This document shows positions 1 through 16,798 of a DNA stretch of 64,000 nucleotides, one piece after another. The notes beneath the pieces were generated by a model. That model did no database searches. It was given only the letters and a program-made list of their open reading frames with translations, and was not told where the DNA came from. Origin of the DNA: Agelas oroides (Eukaryota > Porifera > Demospongiae > Agelasida > Agelasidae); the NCBI GenBank assembly GCA_949130485.1, contig OX422189.1, positions 7,287,620 through 7,351,619 on the forward strand, written 5' to 3'. Made by a program: the position numbers and the translations under genes. Numbering within the stretch: the first letter of the stretch is position 1; each line of letters opens with the position of its first letter.

Positions 1-905
1 ATGATTACTGGCTGTTTTTTTATAGGAGCCTTAGCTACACAATGGTCTCTACTGATTATACACGAGATGAGATACATTTGCTGATTTATCAATTTTATTG
101 CCTTACGCTTATGTAACTAAATTTTGCCAGTACCAATTATACGCGGTAGACACCAATTGGTGTCATACACACACATGTCTGGAAACGCGGCCCAGGGCGA
201 ATAGCTATAAGCTTTGTATCTGGTCCGTGATAAGCTTGGGGCTTCCCCTACTAGTACAAGCGGGTTGGTCCAGAAGCCCTCAAGGGGCAGAGCATAGTGA
301 GCGATAACAGTCCGGGTGGTTGTCGATCTACTCGATCGAGAAAACCACACATTAGCCATGTTTTCTTCTCAACACCAACAAGCAGAGGCACAGCACTAAC
401 TACGGAGGTATAGCGTCTCTTGGGCTTCATAAATATCCAGACAGATCTCGAGCTGTGCCTTGTTAGTCAACGAGCAAAGTCGAAGTCAGTACACACAACA
501 CACGGCAGGTATTAAAGCATCCTCCGGTTACATGTACTTCAGAAAACATATCTAGGTTCAGAATAACCCTGGAAAGCCTTTGTCTGTCCCTTACTTCACT
601 CTGTAGAGCTTCGTTTGACTTCCCTGATGCTTTAGTCCTTGGAAAAAAGCTTTGTAAAAATTGACATCACGTGAAGTGAATCTTTTCTACCTTTGAGGTT
701 AATTGCATTCCATTTAATTTAAGTGTAGAAATGAAACAGGAACAGTAATGTCTTGCCATATAAAATTTGGTATTAGGTGGGCCCATAATACATTCTTTCT
801 TAACTCTACCAGCCTGTGCAAGAATGTTTATGTGAATTGTACGGGGGGAGGGTACTTGATACATGGTGGACAGTTGATAGTAGTACATGTATAATCTAAA
901 CTCAC
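1..905. other. Left flank, no supported gene
   Basis: I see no exon with good splice sites here. One minus-strand stretch near 400-475 stays open for about 22 codons but has no convincing donor. If the minus-strand gene with exons at 2320-2508 and 906-1055 continues, its next exons should lie here or beyond the left edge. Confidence 0.3.
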
Positions 906-1055
906 CCCAGGGTAGGAATGCGGAGTGATAGTCCATCCATTCTCCAGCACGACTCCCTCTGCTGCAATGTCTAGCGTGATCTCATCCCCTTCAAACATCA
1001 CCATCTGGCTAGGACCTGCTTTGGCAGCAGCCTCAGCATACTTGGTGTCAGCAGC
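906..1055 (-). CDS. Internal exon of an unrecognised minus-strand gene
   Basis: This 150-bp exon on the minus strand has a CTGCAG acceptor at 1056-1061 and a GTGAGT donor at 900-905, and stays open for 50 codons in phase 0. The peptide is acidic and alanine-rich, begins AADTKYAEAAAKAGPS and ends TITPHSYPG. I do not recognise the family. The phase matches the exon at 2320-2508, which ends in phase 0, so the two can be joined directly. The continuation lies to the left, possibly outside the window. Confidence 0.5.
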
Positions 1056-1894
1056 CTGCAGTAAGAAGGGTGTTTAAATGCAAGCACTAAATACATGGTC
1101 AATACTTATAAATGAGTTGACAGATACAGCATGTCCATTATCATAGGTTACGCAAATTAAGGTAGAAAGTATACACTTTGCTGTCCACATGCAAGCATTG
1201 GGGTCTACACTAGCCTCATTTCTAGACCATGCATGGCCTGGAGAAAAGGCTAGGGTCCACTTGTACCAGATACCAATGGTGTTGGTGTGGCACAATACTG
1301 ACATGTATCTCTTTCATAAGGACAGTTGCTAAGCATCAAGCAAATTAAACCTTAATTAATCAGAGAACAAAACAGCCCATAAAGCAGCCATTTAATGATA
1401 TTCATGAGAACTGTGGGGTCAGGTAAGGTCAGGCTGTGTCAAGTAAAGACCTACTGCACAGACTTGGCTGTTACAGGTCTTTGCATGGCTGTTAATGGCA
1501 TTCATGACCCACAAATGTGCCCAAACATAAAGCTAAAGGCTGCTAATGAGATTCATAACTTCATGATGACATCCATGACACATCTGACACGGGTTACAGT
1601 CACTGAAGGGTTGGACACAGGCCTAAGGCTAAATTCAAGTTTAGCCTGTCAGCTACCTCAAAACTTCTGACTCTAAATTTTGCCTCTTTTACCACTTTAA
1701 CAACCGTAGGCTATTTACTGGAGGTCTTTATTAGGCTATGGATACCTTCCATGGTCCATATTTTCATTTCTGCTTGGAGCTAGCACTGGAAACTTGAGTT
1801 AAAGTTTTATTGACACACTATATGTGGGTTCTTGACCTTGGACACACCCACTCATTAGCGAGCGTTCAATAGTCGACCAGAGAACGCTCCTCCG

Positions 1895-2150
1895 GACTAA
1901 AAGCTGGCTAAAATGCCAGAAATGGAGTCCCTACAGGGTGAGGGGAGCGTTTTCTACGCCCGTTTGTGCAAGAAGGCAGACAAATGGCCCACCCGGCATG
2001 GACCAGGGCTTTTCTACAGGCAGCTGCAATGGCCGCCATGCACTGTCAGCCAGAGCGGTGCACCCACCCACTTCCCCCTGTCCCACCCTTTCTGCTAGCA
2101 CAGAACCTATCTTCAAAGTGGATTACGCCAACTGATAACATGCGGCCAAA
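1895..2150 (+). repeat. Dispersed repeat, copy 1
   Basis: The stretch from AAAGCTGGCTA through a run resembling a short coding sequence to TGATAACATGC is shared with 56262-56482. Parts recur at 47185-47345, 49250-49440 (inverted) and 52275-52445. A short frame is open in several copies (for example starting MPEME), but differences between copies break it. I treat it as an interspersed repeat without a proven coding role. Confidence 0.5.
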
Positions 2151-2319
2151 AACTGACGACGCCAAAAGGCGTCATCGGTTGTTAAAGGGTTAAGGGTTTT
2201 TGTTCCAGGGGTAGGCAAATAGCTCTGTCATCCATAGGGGGGTACCCTTATTAAATGGAATAGCGCATTATAGCCGCACGACAAATAATTATGGTTGATT
2301 AGCTAGAATATATACTTAC

Positions 2320-2508
2320 AGCTACGTGCAACTCCAAGTTCCACGTGATTGCAAAGTAGACTTCCCAACTGTTAGTGCCACTTCTGCTGTAGTAGACTCG
2401 AGCACAATAACTCTTGGCATGTGATTCATGTTGACGAACTCTGCGACTGAGTTTTTGTATTAGAGACGGCCGGCGTGGTGATTGGAAAGCTTTCCCAACA
2501 CCAGACAT
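2320..2508 (-). CDS. First coding exon of the same unrecognised gene
   Basis: An ATG at 2508 on the minus strand opens 63 codons that end at a strong GTAAGT donor (2314-2319). The peptide starts MSGVGKAFQSPRRPSLIQKL, is basic at its N terminus and ends NLELHVA. Phase 0 lets it join the exon at 906-1055, giving a 113-residue N-terminal part. No known domain is visible. The basic start could be an organelle-targeting or nucleic-acid-binding segment, but that is only a guess. The 1.26-kb intron holds a dispersed repeat copy at 1895-2150. Confidence 0.5.
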
Positions 2509-3160
2509 AATCTCAGTTTTTCACAGCAATTCAGGAATTTCCCGAAAAAGAAGTGTGACCACACTTACCCTACTTATATATCTACACTAGTAGTCTAGTA
2601 GCTACACCGAGCAGGCACTGTAGCTCGTTCTCTCTTTTTCGTCAGTTCGCAGTGTCCACAACTCAAAGATCAACACCCAAGTAATTAACTCGCCAGCTCG
2701 ATTTTAAACCCCCCGAAGCTCAATTTAGAGTTCGATTCCCAAGCCTCGGGGCCAGTTTGGCCTGGACTCTTGTGTTATTTGAAGGGCTGCTTCCTGCTAG
2801 TCTCGCGTAACTCGCGTAACTTGAAGGGCTAGTCTCGCGTAGCAGAGTCTGGCTACGCGAGACTAGCTTCCTGCTCTGCCAGGCAATCTCAGGCTACTTC
2901 TGAATTAAAGCTTTCATTGTCCAGCGAGGAGGAAAGGGGGTATGCTATCAGAGGATGCAGGTTTATACTTATACCTTTGTACACTGTATGGGACAGCCAC
3001 CTTGAACCTGTCTTTCAAATACCTTTATGATATTGATGTAGTGTGATTTTTGTGTTGTGTGGTGTGCTACTCCCAGTAAGTATTGAGGGTCTGGGAATGA
3101 GATTGTGTCATACTCTTAACAACTCAAATTAGGATAACCTGCTGCACCTGAACACCCGAG
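2509..3160. other. Upstream region between diverging transcripts
   Basis: This 650-bp region separates the minus-strand ATG at 2508 from the first plus-strand exon candidate near 3161. It may hold promoters for both directions. No clear TATA box is visible. It contains the small hairpin element at 2798-2865. Confidence 0.3.
2798..2865. mobile_element. Short hairpin element (TAGTCTCGCG family)
   Basis: The element starts TAGTCTCGCGTAACTCG and ends ACGCGAGACTA, and its ends are inverted repeats. It is flanked by an exact 9-bp duplication, GCTTCCTGC, at 2789-2797 and 2866-2874. A second copy of the left end lies inside at 2830. The same family, also with a 9-bp duplication, is at 23965-24035. 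It is far too short to encode anything and must have been mobilised in trans. Confidence 0.75.
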
Positions 3161-3239
3161 GAGGCCAAAGTCTTGGCATCGTTGTTGTTTCTTGCCTTCA
3201 CCGAGCATGGCCTCTCACGGGATGTGATGTACTTTGCAA
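3161..3239 (+). CDS. Possible exon, unrecognised
   Basis: The frame EAKVLASLLFLAFTEHGLSR is open up to a GTGAGT donor at 3240. The acceptor is weak because the preceding tract is not pyrimidine-rich and a stop lies just upstream in frame. An alternative reading from an acceptor at 3132 is also open in another frame, so the frame is not settled. The 3239 donor leaves one extra base, which does not match the phase-0 exon at 3786. Confidence 0.25.
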
Positions 3240-3785
3240 GTGAGTTTCACAACATTGCACATTGATTTAAGTCACAAAATGCTAAGTAAGATGCAAGGCT
3301 ACCCACTGTACCATAGCTCTGCCTAGACACGACAGAGAGACCCCCAATTTTTCGCCCTTCATCTTGGTGCTCATCGTTCTGTTTCACTCCATTAGGTAAG
3401 TTGCTACTGAGCCAGGACTTCATTATGTTCATTCATTAATTGATTTGCATCATTATGTTTTCTTCTCACTTGGCACTGTAATAATTAATCAGATTTTAGC
3501 ACCATATTTTGGCCCAAAACTGGTCTCAGAAGCAATCTCAGAGCATGTGTTTTCCGAAAATTTCCTGGGAGAGCCCCCAGACCCTCCTAGGTGGTACATG
3601 CTTATGCATATGAACTGCTGCATGTTCTGATATGCCAACAAGTCAATGGTACAAAGAATTCCGCAATGTAATCTTTCTGTAACATGAACGAAAGAAAAAA
3701 AAAACAAAAACATTTTGCTCGGTGTCAATAAGGTGCTACAAGCTAACAATCAAACTCTGTAACAATCTGCTTTCTTTTCGTTTAG

Positions 3786-3884
3786 GAGATGGCAAAGCTC
3801 AGCTGCATGGTGCAGCAGACAGTACATGATGGTGATACTGACCCAGAAGGACTCTTCAACCACATACTTCAGATATGTAGAGAG
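3786..3884 (+). CDS. Exon of an unrecognised plus-strand gene
   Basis: The acceptor TTTTCGTTTAG and a GTGAAA donor bound 99 bp of open phase-0 sequence. The peptide runs EMAKLSCMVQQTVHDGD and continues to ILQICRE. I do not recognise a family. It is in phase with exons at 4660-4701 and 4967-5003. It does not match any part of the PCCA N terminus, although the chain runs in frame into the PCCA exons. Confidence 0.4.
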
Positions 3885-3924
3885 GTGAAAAAAAAAAAAG
3901 CAGAGTACTGTAATCTCCATTTAT

Positions 3925-4245
3925 AGGCCCACCCTCGAAAATAAGCCCATCCCCATTTTTTAAAGGAGCAAAGGGTGCTTTTCTCTCAAAAGTACACCCA
4001 CCAATTTATGCTGTAGTACATGTTGTTGTATTAAGAAGCATTGGAGAATCAGTAGCTACTGTGAAGAGGTACATGAGACTAACGAACAAAGGCAGGCACT
4101 GTTTTCTGCTATACGCAAACCCATGACAAAGAGAGGCATTGCAGAACTACCATGTGCATACATCAAGAGCGCATAAGAACGGGCGGCTAGAGTAAGAGCC
4201 TGTAACTCCAATAGAAGCCCATAGTCCGGTCAAAATGATTGAACC
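3925..4245. repeat. Decayed inverted-repeat element
   Basis: Loosely matching ends, CTCCATTTATAGGCCCA on the left and CCAATAGAAGCCCATAG on the right, suggest an old MITE in the intron after the exon at 3786-3884. No target duplication could be set. Confidence 0.3.
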
Positions 4246-4659
4246 ATACCATAAATAGAACACCCGATTACGTGCTTAGCAACAATGGCTTATGTCTTAG
4301 TTTGGTAACTCGTAGGTATCATTGCATGGACACTTGATCCAACGAGAGGTGTGTATCTATGTAACACTTGACTAAGTGACTCCAACTAATGGTCTTTGAT
4401 TAGTTGTTCTCTATCTCACTCTTAAATTTTCTGTATTGTAAGGGCACATATCAACCTTTGGATTTGGGCAGGGAATGTATAACCTAGGCCCGCGTATTCT
4501 ACTGTGTGTGTTTTTCTGTCCACAGTGTTGAAGTTGGACAAACTGCAGTGAGAACCACAATCTGTTCCTCCCATCTGAATGTGAACATTCATGTAGTGAA
4601 GCGTGATTTTGCTATTGGAAGTACATAGCAATGATGCTATCTCCTCTTTATTTCTGTAG

Positions 4660-4701
4660 GTGGTTTATTTGGATGCACTTTTGTACAGACGAATTGAAGA
4701 A
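4660..4701 (+). CDS. Short exon of the unrecognised plus-strand gene
   Basis: The acceptor TTTATTTCTGTAG and donor GTGAGC bound 42 bp reading VVYLDALLYRRIEE in phase 0. The length and spacing suit a real internal exon. The family is not recognised. Confidence 0.4.
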
Positions 4702-4966
4702 GTGAGCTACTTTTGCTTCTCTGTCCACACTAATAATATACTGATCGTAATTAGCTACCACCAATGTGCAAGACCACTCCCCAGGGAGGAGTATGCCTAT
4801 TATGTAATCTGTTACCAAGGCAACATCACTGTAGTAGAGAGGTATGAGCAACATTCTTGTGTGTTGCCTAGGTAACAGGTTATACCCAATAACACATGAA
4901 TATAGCCAGAGCTCCACCCCCTTGTCTGGCACAAACATGCAATAACAAAATGAATCTCATTTGTAG

Positions 4967-5003
4967 CCTATAGTCGGACTGGAAGAGCTTAGGTGGACAA
5001 GAG
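4967..5003 (+). CDS. Short exon in phase with the first PCCA exon
   Basis: The acceptor TCTCATTTGTAG and donor GTGTAA bound 37 bp reading PIVGLEELRWTR plus one base. That base completes a glycine codon with the exon at 5370, giving a junction TRG-HPL. Biotin carboxylases have GLDLV...R.A.G.PL at this place, so the exon may be a shortened version of that segment. The match is too short to settle, and the upstream exons do not resemble PCCA. Confidence 0.35.
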
Positions 5004-5310
5004 GTGTAAGGGTAAAACTTTTGGTGGGAGATAGGACCTGAATGTTGCCAAACTGCAATTGTTATGACCTCTCTTGAAGCCTCTGATTTATCACAGTGCT
5101 ACCTCTTCTTTTTTTTCCCCTCCTACTATTTCTCCTTCCTGTTCTTTAACTTGCTTCTCTCTTCCACTTCCACCTTGACGTTTCTCTTCTTCTCTTCTCC
5201 AGCCTTATAAGAATTATCTGATCATTTATCTGCTGACTGCTCTTATTGTGTTTATCTACTGAATTATACCCTGTGTAGCATTGTCCAACTACACAGTGAT
5301 TTAGAACATA

Positions 5311-5333
5311 CACACACACACACACGCACACAC

Positions 5334-5368
<35 letters not shown>
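5311..5368. repeat. (CA)n microsatellite at a 3' splice site
   Basis: This is a nearly pure CA run with a few CG interruptions. It runs directly into the acceptor AG of the exon at 5370, so the repeat itself takes the place of the polypyrimidine tract. Confidence 0.9.
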
Positions 5369-11267
<5,899 letters not shown>

Positions 11268-12607
11268 CCACACCCATTCTAGGAGACTCTCCAATCAGAA
11301 TAGCTTTGTTCACATGTTCACAACTCAAATGTGTAAAGATATTTCTGCTGCTCCTATCTATCCTTCAGAGAGTGGAGAGCTAGAAACTTGTGGGCACAAA
11401 AATATGGAGACGGTACAGCATGGCAAAATCACTGCATGCATGATGCATAGCTTTAATAGTTGTATCGGTTGATTCCTGGCTTTATTAGAAAATTCATAGC
11501 ATACTGTATGCATAAGTAAGAACTGATAACTAGTTTACACGCCAAAAATGTGCTGTGTCATTGTGCTGAAGTAGCCAAGGTTTTACGCTGTTGCACTGCA
11601 GATTGTGTTTTCTGCAATGTGATTGGCAGATGAAAAATTCCCCACAGAAAGCAATCAACTGAGGAATCGGCCAAATGTCACCAGACCTCCTCTTGGGTGG
11701 GGTCAGGGCACGAGACGAGTCCATGCCATGGACTCCTGCAGTGATTGTTGATACGTACAGCAACTGAGTACTGTAAATTAATTATGCTGTTAGCTATACG
11801 TAGAAGACTTAAATTTGCAACCTTCAATGTTCTACGACAATTGCAATCTCACAATAGCTCAAACTCCACCCCTCCCTAGCTCATCATACATACCCTACAT
11901 GCCATTCCTGACTGTAATCCATCCATAAACTCTGGAACCTCTTTGATTCTTTGGAATGTGTTGCTTTCAGTATGGATTGAGCTCAATGCCTGGAGCCCAG
12001 GGTCTATTATCCAAAAATTGGCAATACATGGTATATCATGATCGAGTTACTGACCAATCAGATGAACAATTCTAGCTAGTAGCAACACCTGAAAGGGCTT
12101 CGGTGTGACTGTGTGAACCAATTCTGGTGCTGTTAACTTATTAGAGTTATGTAAACTAGGAGTGATTACTAATAACATCTCTCATTTTTCTCACTTTTCT
12201 GGAGGGTGAGAGATGTTTTACCTTGACAGACTGTAACCCACTAAAACTAACTTGAAAAGAGGACTGTAGTAGTTTAGAGTGCATATGGCTTGAATGTGCA
12301 CGAGTACCTGGCTTATAAACCTTAGCCCACCCCCAAACATAATTAAGGTTTGTCTACCTTCATGTCACACATGATAAAATTACCAAGCTTTTGTGGGGAG
12401 AGCCTGGGACCAAGACTAGGTGTATGCTGCTCTGTTTAGCACTTATCACCATTCCAAATCCAATTAGCAACACATAACACGTACCAATGAATGTCCACGG
12501 AGGATGTAAGTAAACCATGATAGCAACACAGAAACCGTATTCTCTTCAACTACATAATTATGACAAATATGAATGAGTGCACAACATGTGACAAGTTTGC
12601 ATAATTC
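11268..12607. other. Intergenic, nothing supported
   Basis: This is the spacer between the PCCA stop and the decayed death-domain exon on the other strand. I see no exon, no hairpin element and no clear poly(A) signal. Confidence 0.4.
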
Positions 12608-12893
12608 TTATTTCAGAGTGTGTTCAATTTCATTGGCCAGTTTAGAAAATCCTATATCATTTAGCAGTGGACCACTCTACAGGCTTTTTCTCCTTACCCT
12701 GGATCCACTGCTCAAGTATCTGCAAGTTGATTTCAGTTGCATCATGACTAATGGATTCAGTAACTGCTCCAACAGCGTCCTCTAGTAGCAGTACTCCTAG
12801 TTGTCCGTAGCGTGTTCCAGAATGTTGATAAGTACTGCCAGATCTGGTCTTGAAATGTATCAGCTCTGGCAAAGTAGGTGGTTGTCGTTGGCA
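12608..12893 (-). pseudogene. Death-domain exon, frameshifted copy
   Basis: The minus-strand reading LPELIHFKTRSGSTY, then GVLLLEDAVGAVTESI and ILEQWIQGKEKKPVEWST, is clearly related to the death-domain exons at 38408-38706 and 53488-54478. After EWST an 11-bp deletion relative to those copies breaks the frame; the rest (LNDIGFSKLANEIEHTLK) and the final TAA at 12608-12610 are in another frame. Indels also disturb the region after RSGS. This exon cannot make a complete domain. Confidence 0.75.
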
Positions 12894-13795
12894 CTATGGG
12901 AAAAGAGAGGATGTGTGATCAAATTACATAGCAAGATGCAAGAAAAAGCGAATTTACACCCTCTTAATAAAATACTGTTGGGAACAAGTTAATTTGCAGG
13001 TAAGAGGAAGCAATGGATATCAATCTGAGTGCATTTTCACCTACGCTGCTGTGAATTTAAAGTCTCATTCACCAACAAGCTAGAATGTAAAATCTAGGAC
13101 AAGACATCAAAGGTGACCCAAATAGAATATTCTTGTGGACTTGACTTCATATTGCTGTTTCATTTGGAATAATTATCGGTCTAATTTGGTTTTGGGATAG
13201 TGAAGGTGCCATGGATTACATTGTTGGTCATAGGTAGTCTGCCACAGCAGTAAAATGCAGTCATTCATACAAAGACAGGCAGAGCAGTTCATACCATTAC
13301 CAATGGAAGGAGGTTCAGTCTCAGAGTCAGTTTTGGAAAGTAGCAGCATCCCATGGTGATTCACTTGACTAAGTTGTGCCGCCACAGATTAGTGCCATTT
13401 TACCTACTGCCATACTAATAGTCAGTTTGTGTCATTTTGCGTACAAGGATTTTAGTGATCCAAAAATGTGTATTTTTTGGTTAAGAAACTGTGAAGTACA
13501 TCCTAAATTCATAGCAGTGTATGCAGAAATTGAGTGTCCTGACTAAATCTGTTCTTTATAGTTTCTGCTGCCAGCTAAGTAACATGGACACTGCCTGGTT
13601 GCTCCTGCTTGAAGATCTCAGCAATTTGAAATACATGTGTATAGCTGGCAATGCTATCTATGACCAACAATGTAATCAACGAGTTTATTGTGCCATGCAC
13701 ATTCCATAGGAAGGGACAGAAATTGCTCACCACATATTGATAATATTGACTCTAGGTAGGTCTGAAACTGTAAGTACAAAATATGCTGCACTAAC

Positions 13796-14047
13796 CTTCC
13801 ATCACAACTTGCATAATTATATGGGCGTGGTCTCGGTTGCAGTGTAAATTGTACTTTCTCAGAAAATCCACAGATTAAAAGTGGGCAATCATTAGTGTAA
13901 GGAAGGCCCACATTAGCTGGTGGAGGTGAGATTGTCAGCTGACATTTTGGTGGATAGGTCAATGCTGTAGTGTAATCTAGATTTGGGTTTGAATTGGGAA
14001 GGTCCACCTCCATTCTTCGTATTTGTAGTAAATAAGGTTCCATTCAG
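13796..14047 (-). pseudogene. Probable exon of the decayed ZU5-UPA-DD gene
   Basis: The minus-strand frame ends PRPYNYASCDGR at a GTTAGT donor (13790-13795) and contains PPKCQLTISPPPANVGLP and CPLLICGFSEKVQFTLQ. It lies at the place where the intact paralog has its cysteine-bearing exon (40126-40288). An in-frame stop sits near the expected acceptor, so the 5' limit is uncertain. Confidence 0.4.
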
Positions 14048-14094
14048 AGAACTGCAGTGAGAAATCTTGCACTAATTTTGTATGAACTCCATAC

Positions 14095-14244
14095 CTCACA
14101 TGGCTGCATATCAGGTACAATCCTCCATCCTTGTACATCAGTGGGAAAATTCACACTCACTTTACGACTAGAAAAGCGAACAACTTTCCCGGATGGAACG
14201 AAGTGGAAAGAAGGATACCATTCCTCTAAGCATTTCTTGAAGTT
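14095..14244 (-). pseudogene. UPA-like exon of the decayed gene
   Basis: Acceptor CTGCAG and donor GTATGG bound 50 codons with no stop, including VPSGKVVRFSSRKVSVNF and GWRIVPD. The intact paralog exon 40393-40527 has the same layout (SRGQLSFNFSF and GWKITPF). UPA domains sit between ZU5 and death domains in UNC5 and PIDD. This exon looks intact, but its neighbours are not. Confidence 0.55.
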
Positions 14245-14299
14245 CTGCAGGTAAGTTTAAATAAAAATTCTACTCTTCTGTGCTATAAGCATATATGGA

Positions 14300-14665
14300 G
14301 GTGAATCTCCTGGGAGGGATGATGATTGTGTTGTCATGGAGGTCATGTTTTGCAGTCATTTTCAATCTGAAGCTCTGCAAAGTGGACCATAAAAAGTCTT
14401 TGCTGAATTTTCCAATTCTGGTACATGACATTGCGTATACTGGACTGGCTAATTCATCTTCTGGCAGTTCAAATGGTCCAGTTAGGCATGGTCGTACAGT
14501 GACTCAAACAGCTTGTTGTATAGTAAACTTGATTCCAATGTCAGGCCAGGAGATTTCCTTGCCTGCTGAAGTGACAGTCTCTCGCCATGGATCCCCCAGG
14601 AAACAAATCCCTCCATTTGTAGTGTGGTGGTTGAATTGAAGCTCTTATACTGTACCTGCATGGAA
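14300..14665 (-). pseudogene. ZU5-like exon with an in-frame stop
   Basis: On the minus strand the frame reads FLGDPWRETVTSAGKEISW, then GIKFTIQQAV, a TGA, then VTVRPCLTGPFELPEDELAS and PVYAMSCTRIGKFS. This is the ZU5-type sandwich with its GPFxxPxxxxxxSxVY signature, as in the intact gene at 40592-42318. The TGA breaks it and the region after FSKDF drifts. Confidence 0.6.
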
Positions 14666-15128
14666 GGACATGATGCTCCACTATACTTTTTGTCATCATA
14701 ATATTGTATACACCACCTGACCTTGTAAGTTTTTAGCTCAGTAGCACTAATCCAAGTATACATTCAATTGAGCTACTGGTGATATTAAAGCACCCCTTGT
14801 TCCCAAACCATGCACCAACAAATAGTCTGGCACACTCTGCACCAAGATGAATTTCTTGGGCATATAGAAGTTTTGTAACGACCAATTAAATTGCTGATTA
14901 ATATGTAGCACTTCCCTTACAACAGTAAAATTCTGCACCTATTGTAGCATCTTTGAGTGGGCAAGTTGCTACTGTACTACACAGAGTCCAATTTAGGTGG
15001 CTATTCTTTAACCCATTACATTGGCATCATCAGATTTCAGTATACGACTCCAACAGAACTTTGTATATACTACATGTTGGTGAAGCCTTCATTGTGTGCT
15101 TGTTAGCCTAAGTATCATGCATACTCAC

Positions 15129-15269
15129 CACATTCAAGTTTCTGTTTTGTTCTTTCAACACCCAACTTCCCAGTGGGAGAACTGTCACCAGATAGCTTGA
15201 ACACAGATGGCAAGAACCTCACTGACTCTGGAGGGAGGGGAGGAGAACATGAGTTGCCCACTTCCTTGA
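15129..15269 (-). CDS. Linker exon next to a death-domain exon
   Basis: A GCAG acceptor and GTGAGT donor bound 141 bp reading VGNSCSPPLPPESVRFLP and continuing TKQKLEC in one open frame. It is proline- and serine-rich and without known domain. A degenerate copy lies at 57075-57210, so it is part of a segmental duplication. Whether it is expressed is unknown. Confidence 0.4.
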
Positions 15270-15515
15270 CTGCACCATAGCCAAGCATATTATGTGTTAG
15301 AAGGTTAGTTAAAGTGCGTGAAGTGGCCAATACACTACTCATGAACAATCAATGAACCACATCTCCCTCATGTAAACTATAATGCACTAACCAAGAATTA
15401 TACTCCTCAATTAATAAGGGAATGCAATGGCAAAAATGTAAGGTGCTTTTAAGAAGGGGGGGGATTCCTGTAATTAATGTCAACAAAAAAAGTCTGATAC
15501 ATGAAACAACAATAA

Positions 15516-15799
15516 TCATGCTTGTATAATACATCTAGCTTGTCCTGCATGTTCAATATTGCTTGCAAGTCCAGTCTGGCCTACTCTTGGGTCTTTCAAG
15601 GACTCCACTAGCCTCTTCTTAGCACATGGTCCACCCTCTGTAGCCACCCAGCTAGCATGTCTTGGAGAAAGGTTGGGGTCCATCACCGCCTTGAGTTGGT
15701 TGTAGTCAAGACCTAGAATCAGGCCTAGGTTGAGCACTGCTGTTCTGTCCAGGAAGTGAAGGTAGCTGGTGATGTCAGCAATGTCTTCTATACCTGCAT
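15516..15799 (-). CDS. Terminal exon with a death-type domain
   Basis: The acceptor TTTGTGTGCAG and a TGA at 15516-15518 bound 94 codons. The peptide has IADITSYLHFLDRTAV, LNLGLILGLDYNQLKAVMD, and ends of the type KKRLVESLKDPRVGQTGLA. The helix pattern, with LGLxLGLxYxxL and the W...KRLVESLKDP segment, is that of a death-superfamily domain, a different subtype from the exon at 38408. It is intact here. A short remnant (HASWMATEGG) lies at 60270-60296 beyond an inserted transposon. No upstream exons were identified. Confidence 0.5.
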
Positions 15800-16798
15800 C
15801 TGCACACAAAGGATCATACCAGTGAAGATGAGTGCTGGTAGTCATCTAATTCCTATAAAAGACAAAGGCTCCATCTCCAAAGTGGAGACTGTATTAAGGC
15901 AATATGACTGGGTGTTACACAATTTTAGTTGCGTGGCCATGTTTTCACAAGCTGAAGGTAAGTGAAAATACAGCACAAGACTCTAATTATCTAGCTACAG
16001 CTTGCCATCCCACATTATATACTTCTTGTTATTGTGAGATATTGCTATGGGCATGTTTCTAGCTTTGGAGAGCTGTAGTGCATGTACCAACAGAGAGGAG
16101 ACTGTAATTTTGTAGCTAATATAACTTATATACACAATAAAAGCTGACACTCTTTGATTTGTCAGTTGGATTAGAAAATGTATTCGTACTTTTCTTGCGT
16201 AGTCTGACAAAGGAGTTTTATTGGGCAGAACAGCTCTGGTATTCTCAATAGATGCTTAATTACATCATTAGTTTTTTGTGGCAATCAAAATAATCGCATC
16301 TTGCATCCTTGCTCAATACCATGCAAATTAAAGTCCTTGGAAGTCCTCTAGCCTCCCCACCTCTTGTACTAATAAACATTTATGAAGAAACTCTCCCATT
16401 GCTTCACAACGTCCATTGGTGAAGATAGTTCTGATGGGGGACGCACCAGTAAAATCAGAAATTATATACATTGTAGACACAACTTCTGATTAGTCATGCA
16501 CAATTAATTCAGGTTTTCAGTGCATGCAATAGCTAACAATACAGGGCATGCACAGCATCTGCAATATTTTCCAGTTTTAGAAAAGAAGTAATTATACGTA
16601 GTCAAAACAAAGCCTTTGCTAAATGCTACAATGGTAGACCACAACGTTATAAAGTAACCAGTCAAAATAAAGCTTTCACTAAATGCTAGTACTACTAGTC
16701 ACATGCTAAAAATACTGTTTGTTACAAAAAAACCTAGCACTGTGGAGTCCATGCTAAAGCAAACAATAGTTTGGTCCTGCAGCACAATTTCGAACTTA
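15800..16798. other. Intergenic, nothing supported
   Basis: This is the spacer between the death-domain exon and the 3' end of the orphan gene, both on the minus strand. I see no exon, array or clear inverted-repeat element. Confidence 0.35.
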
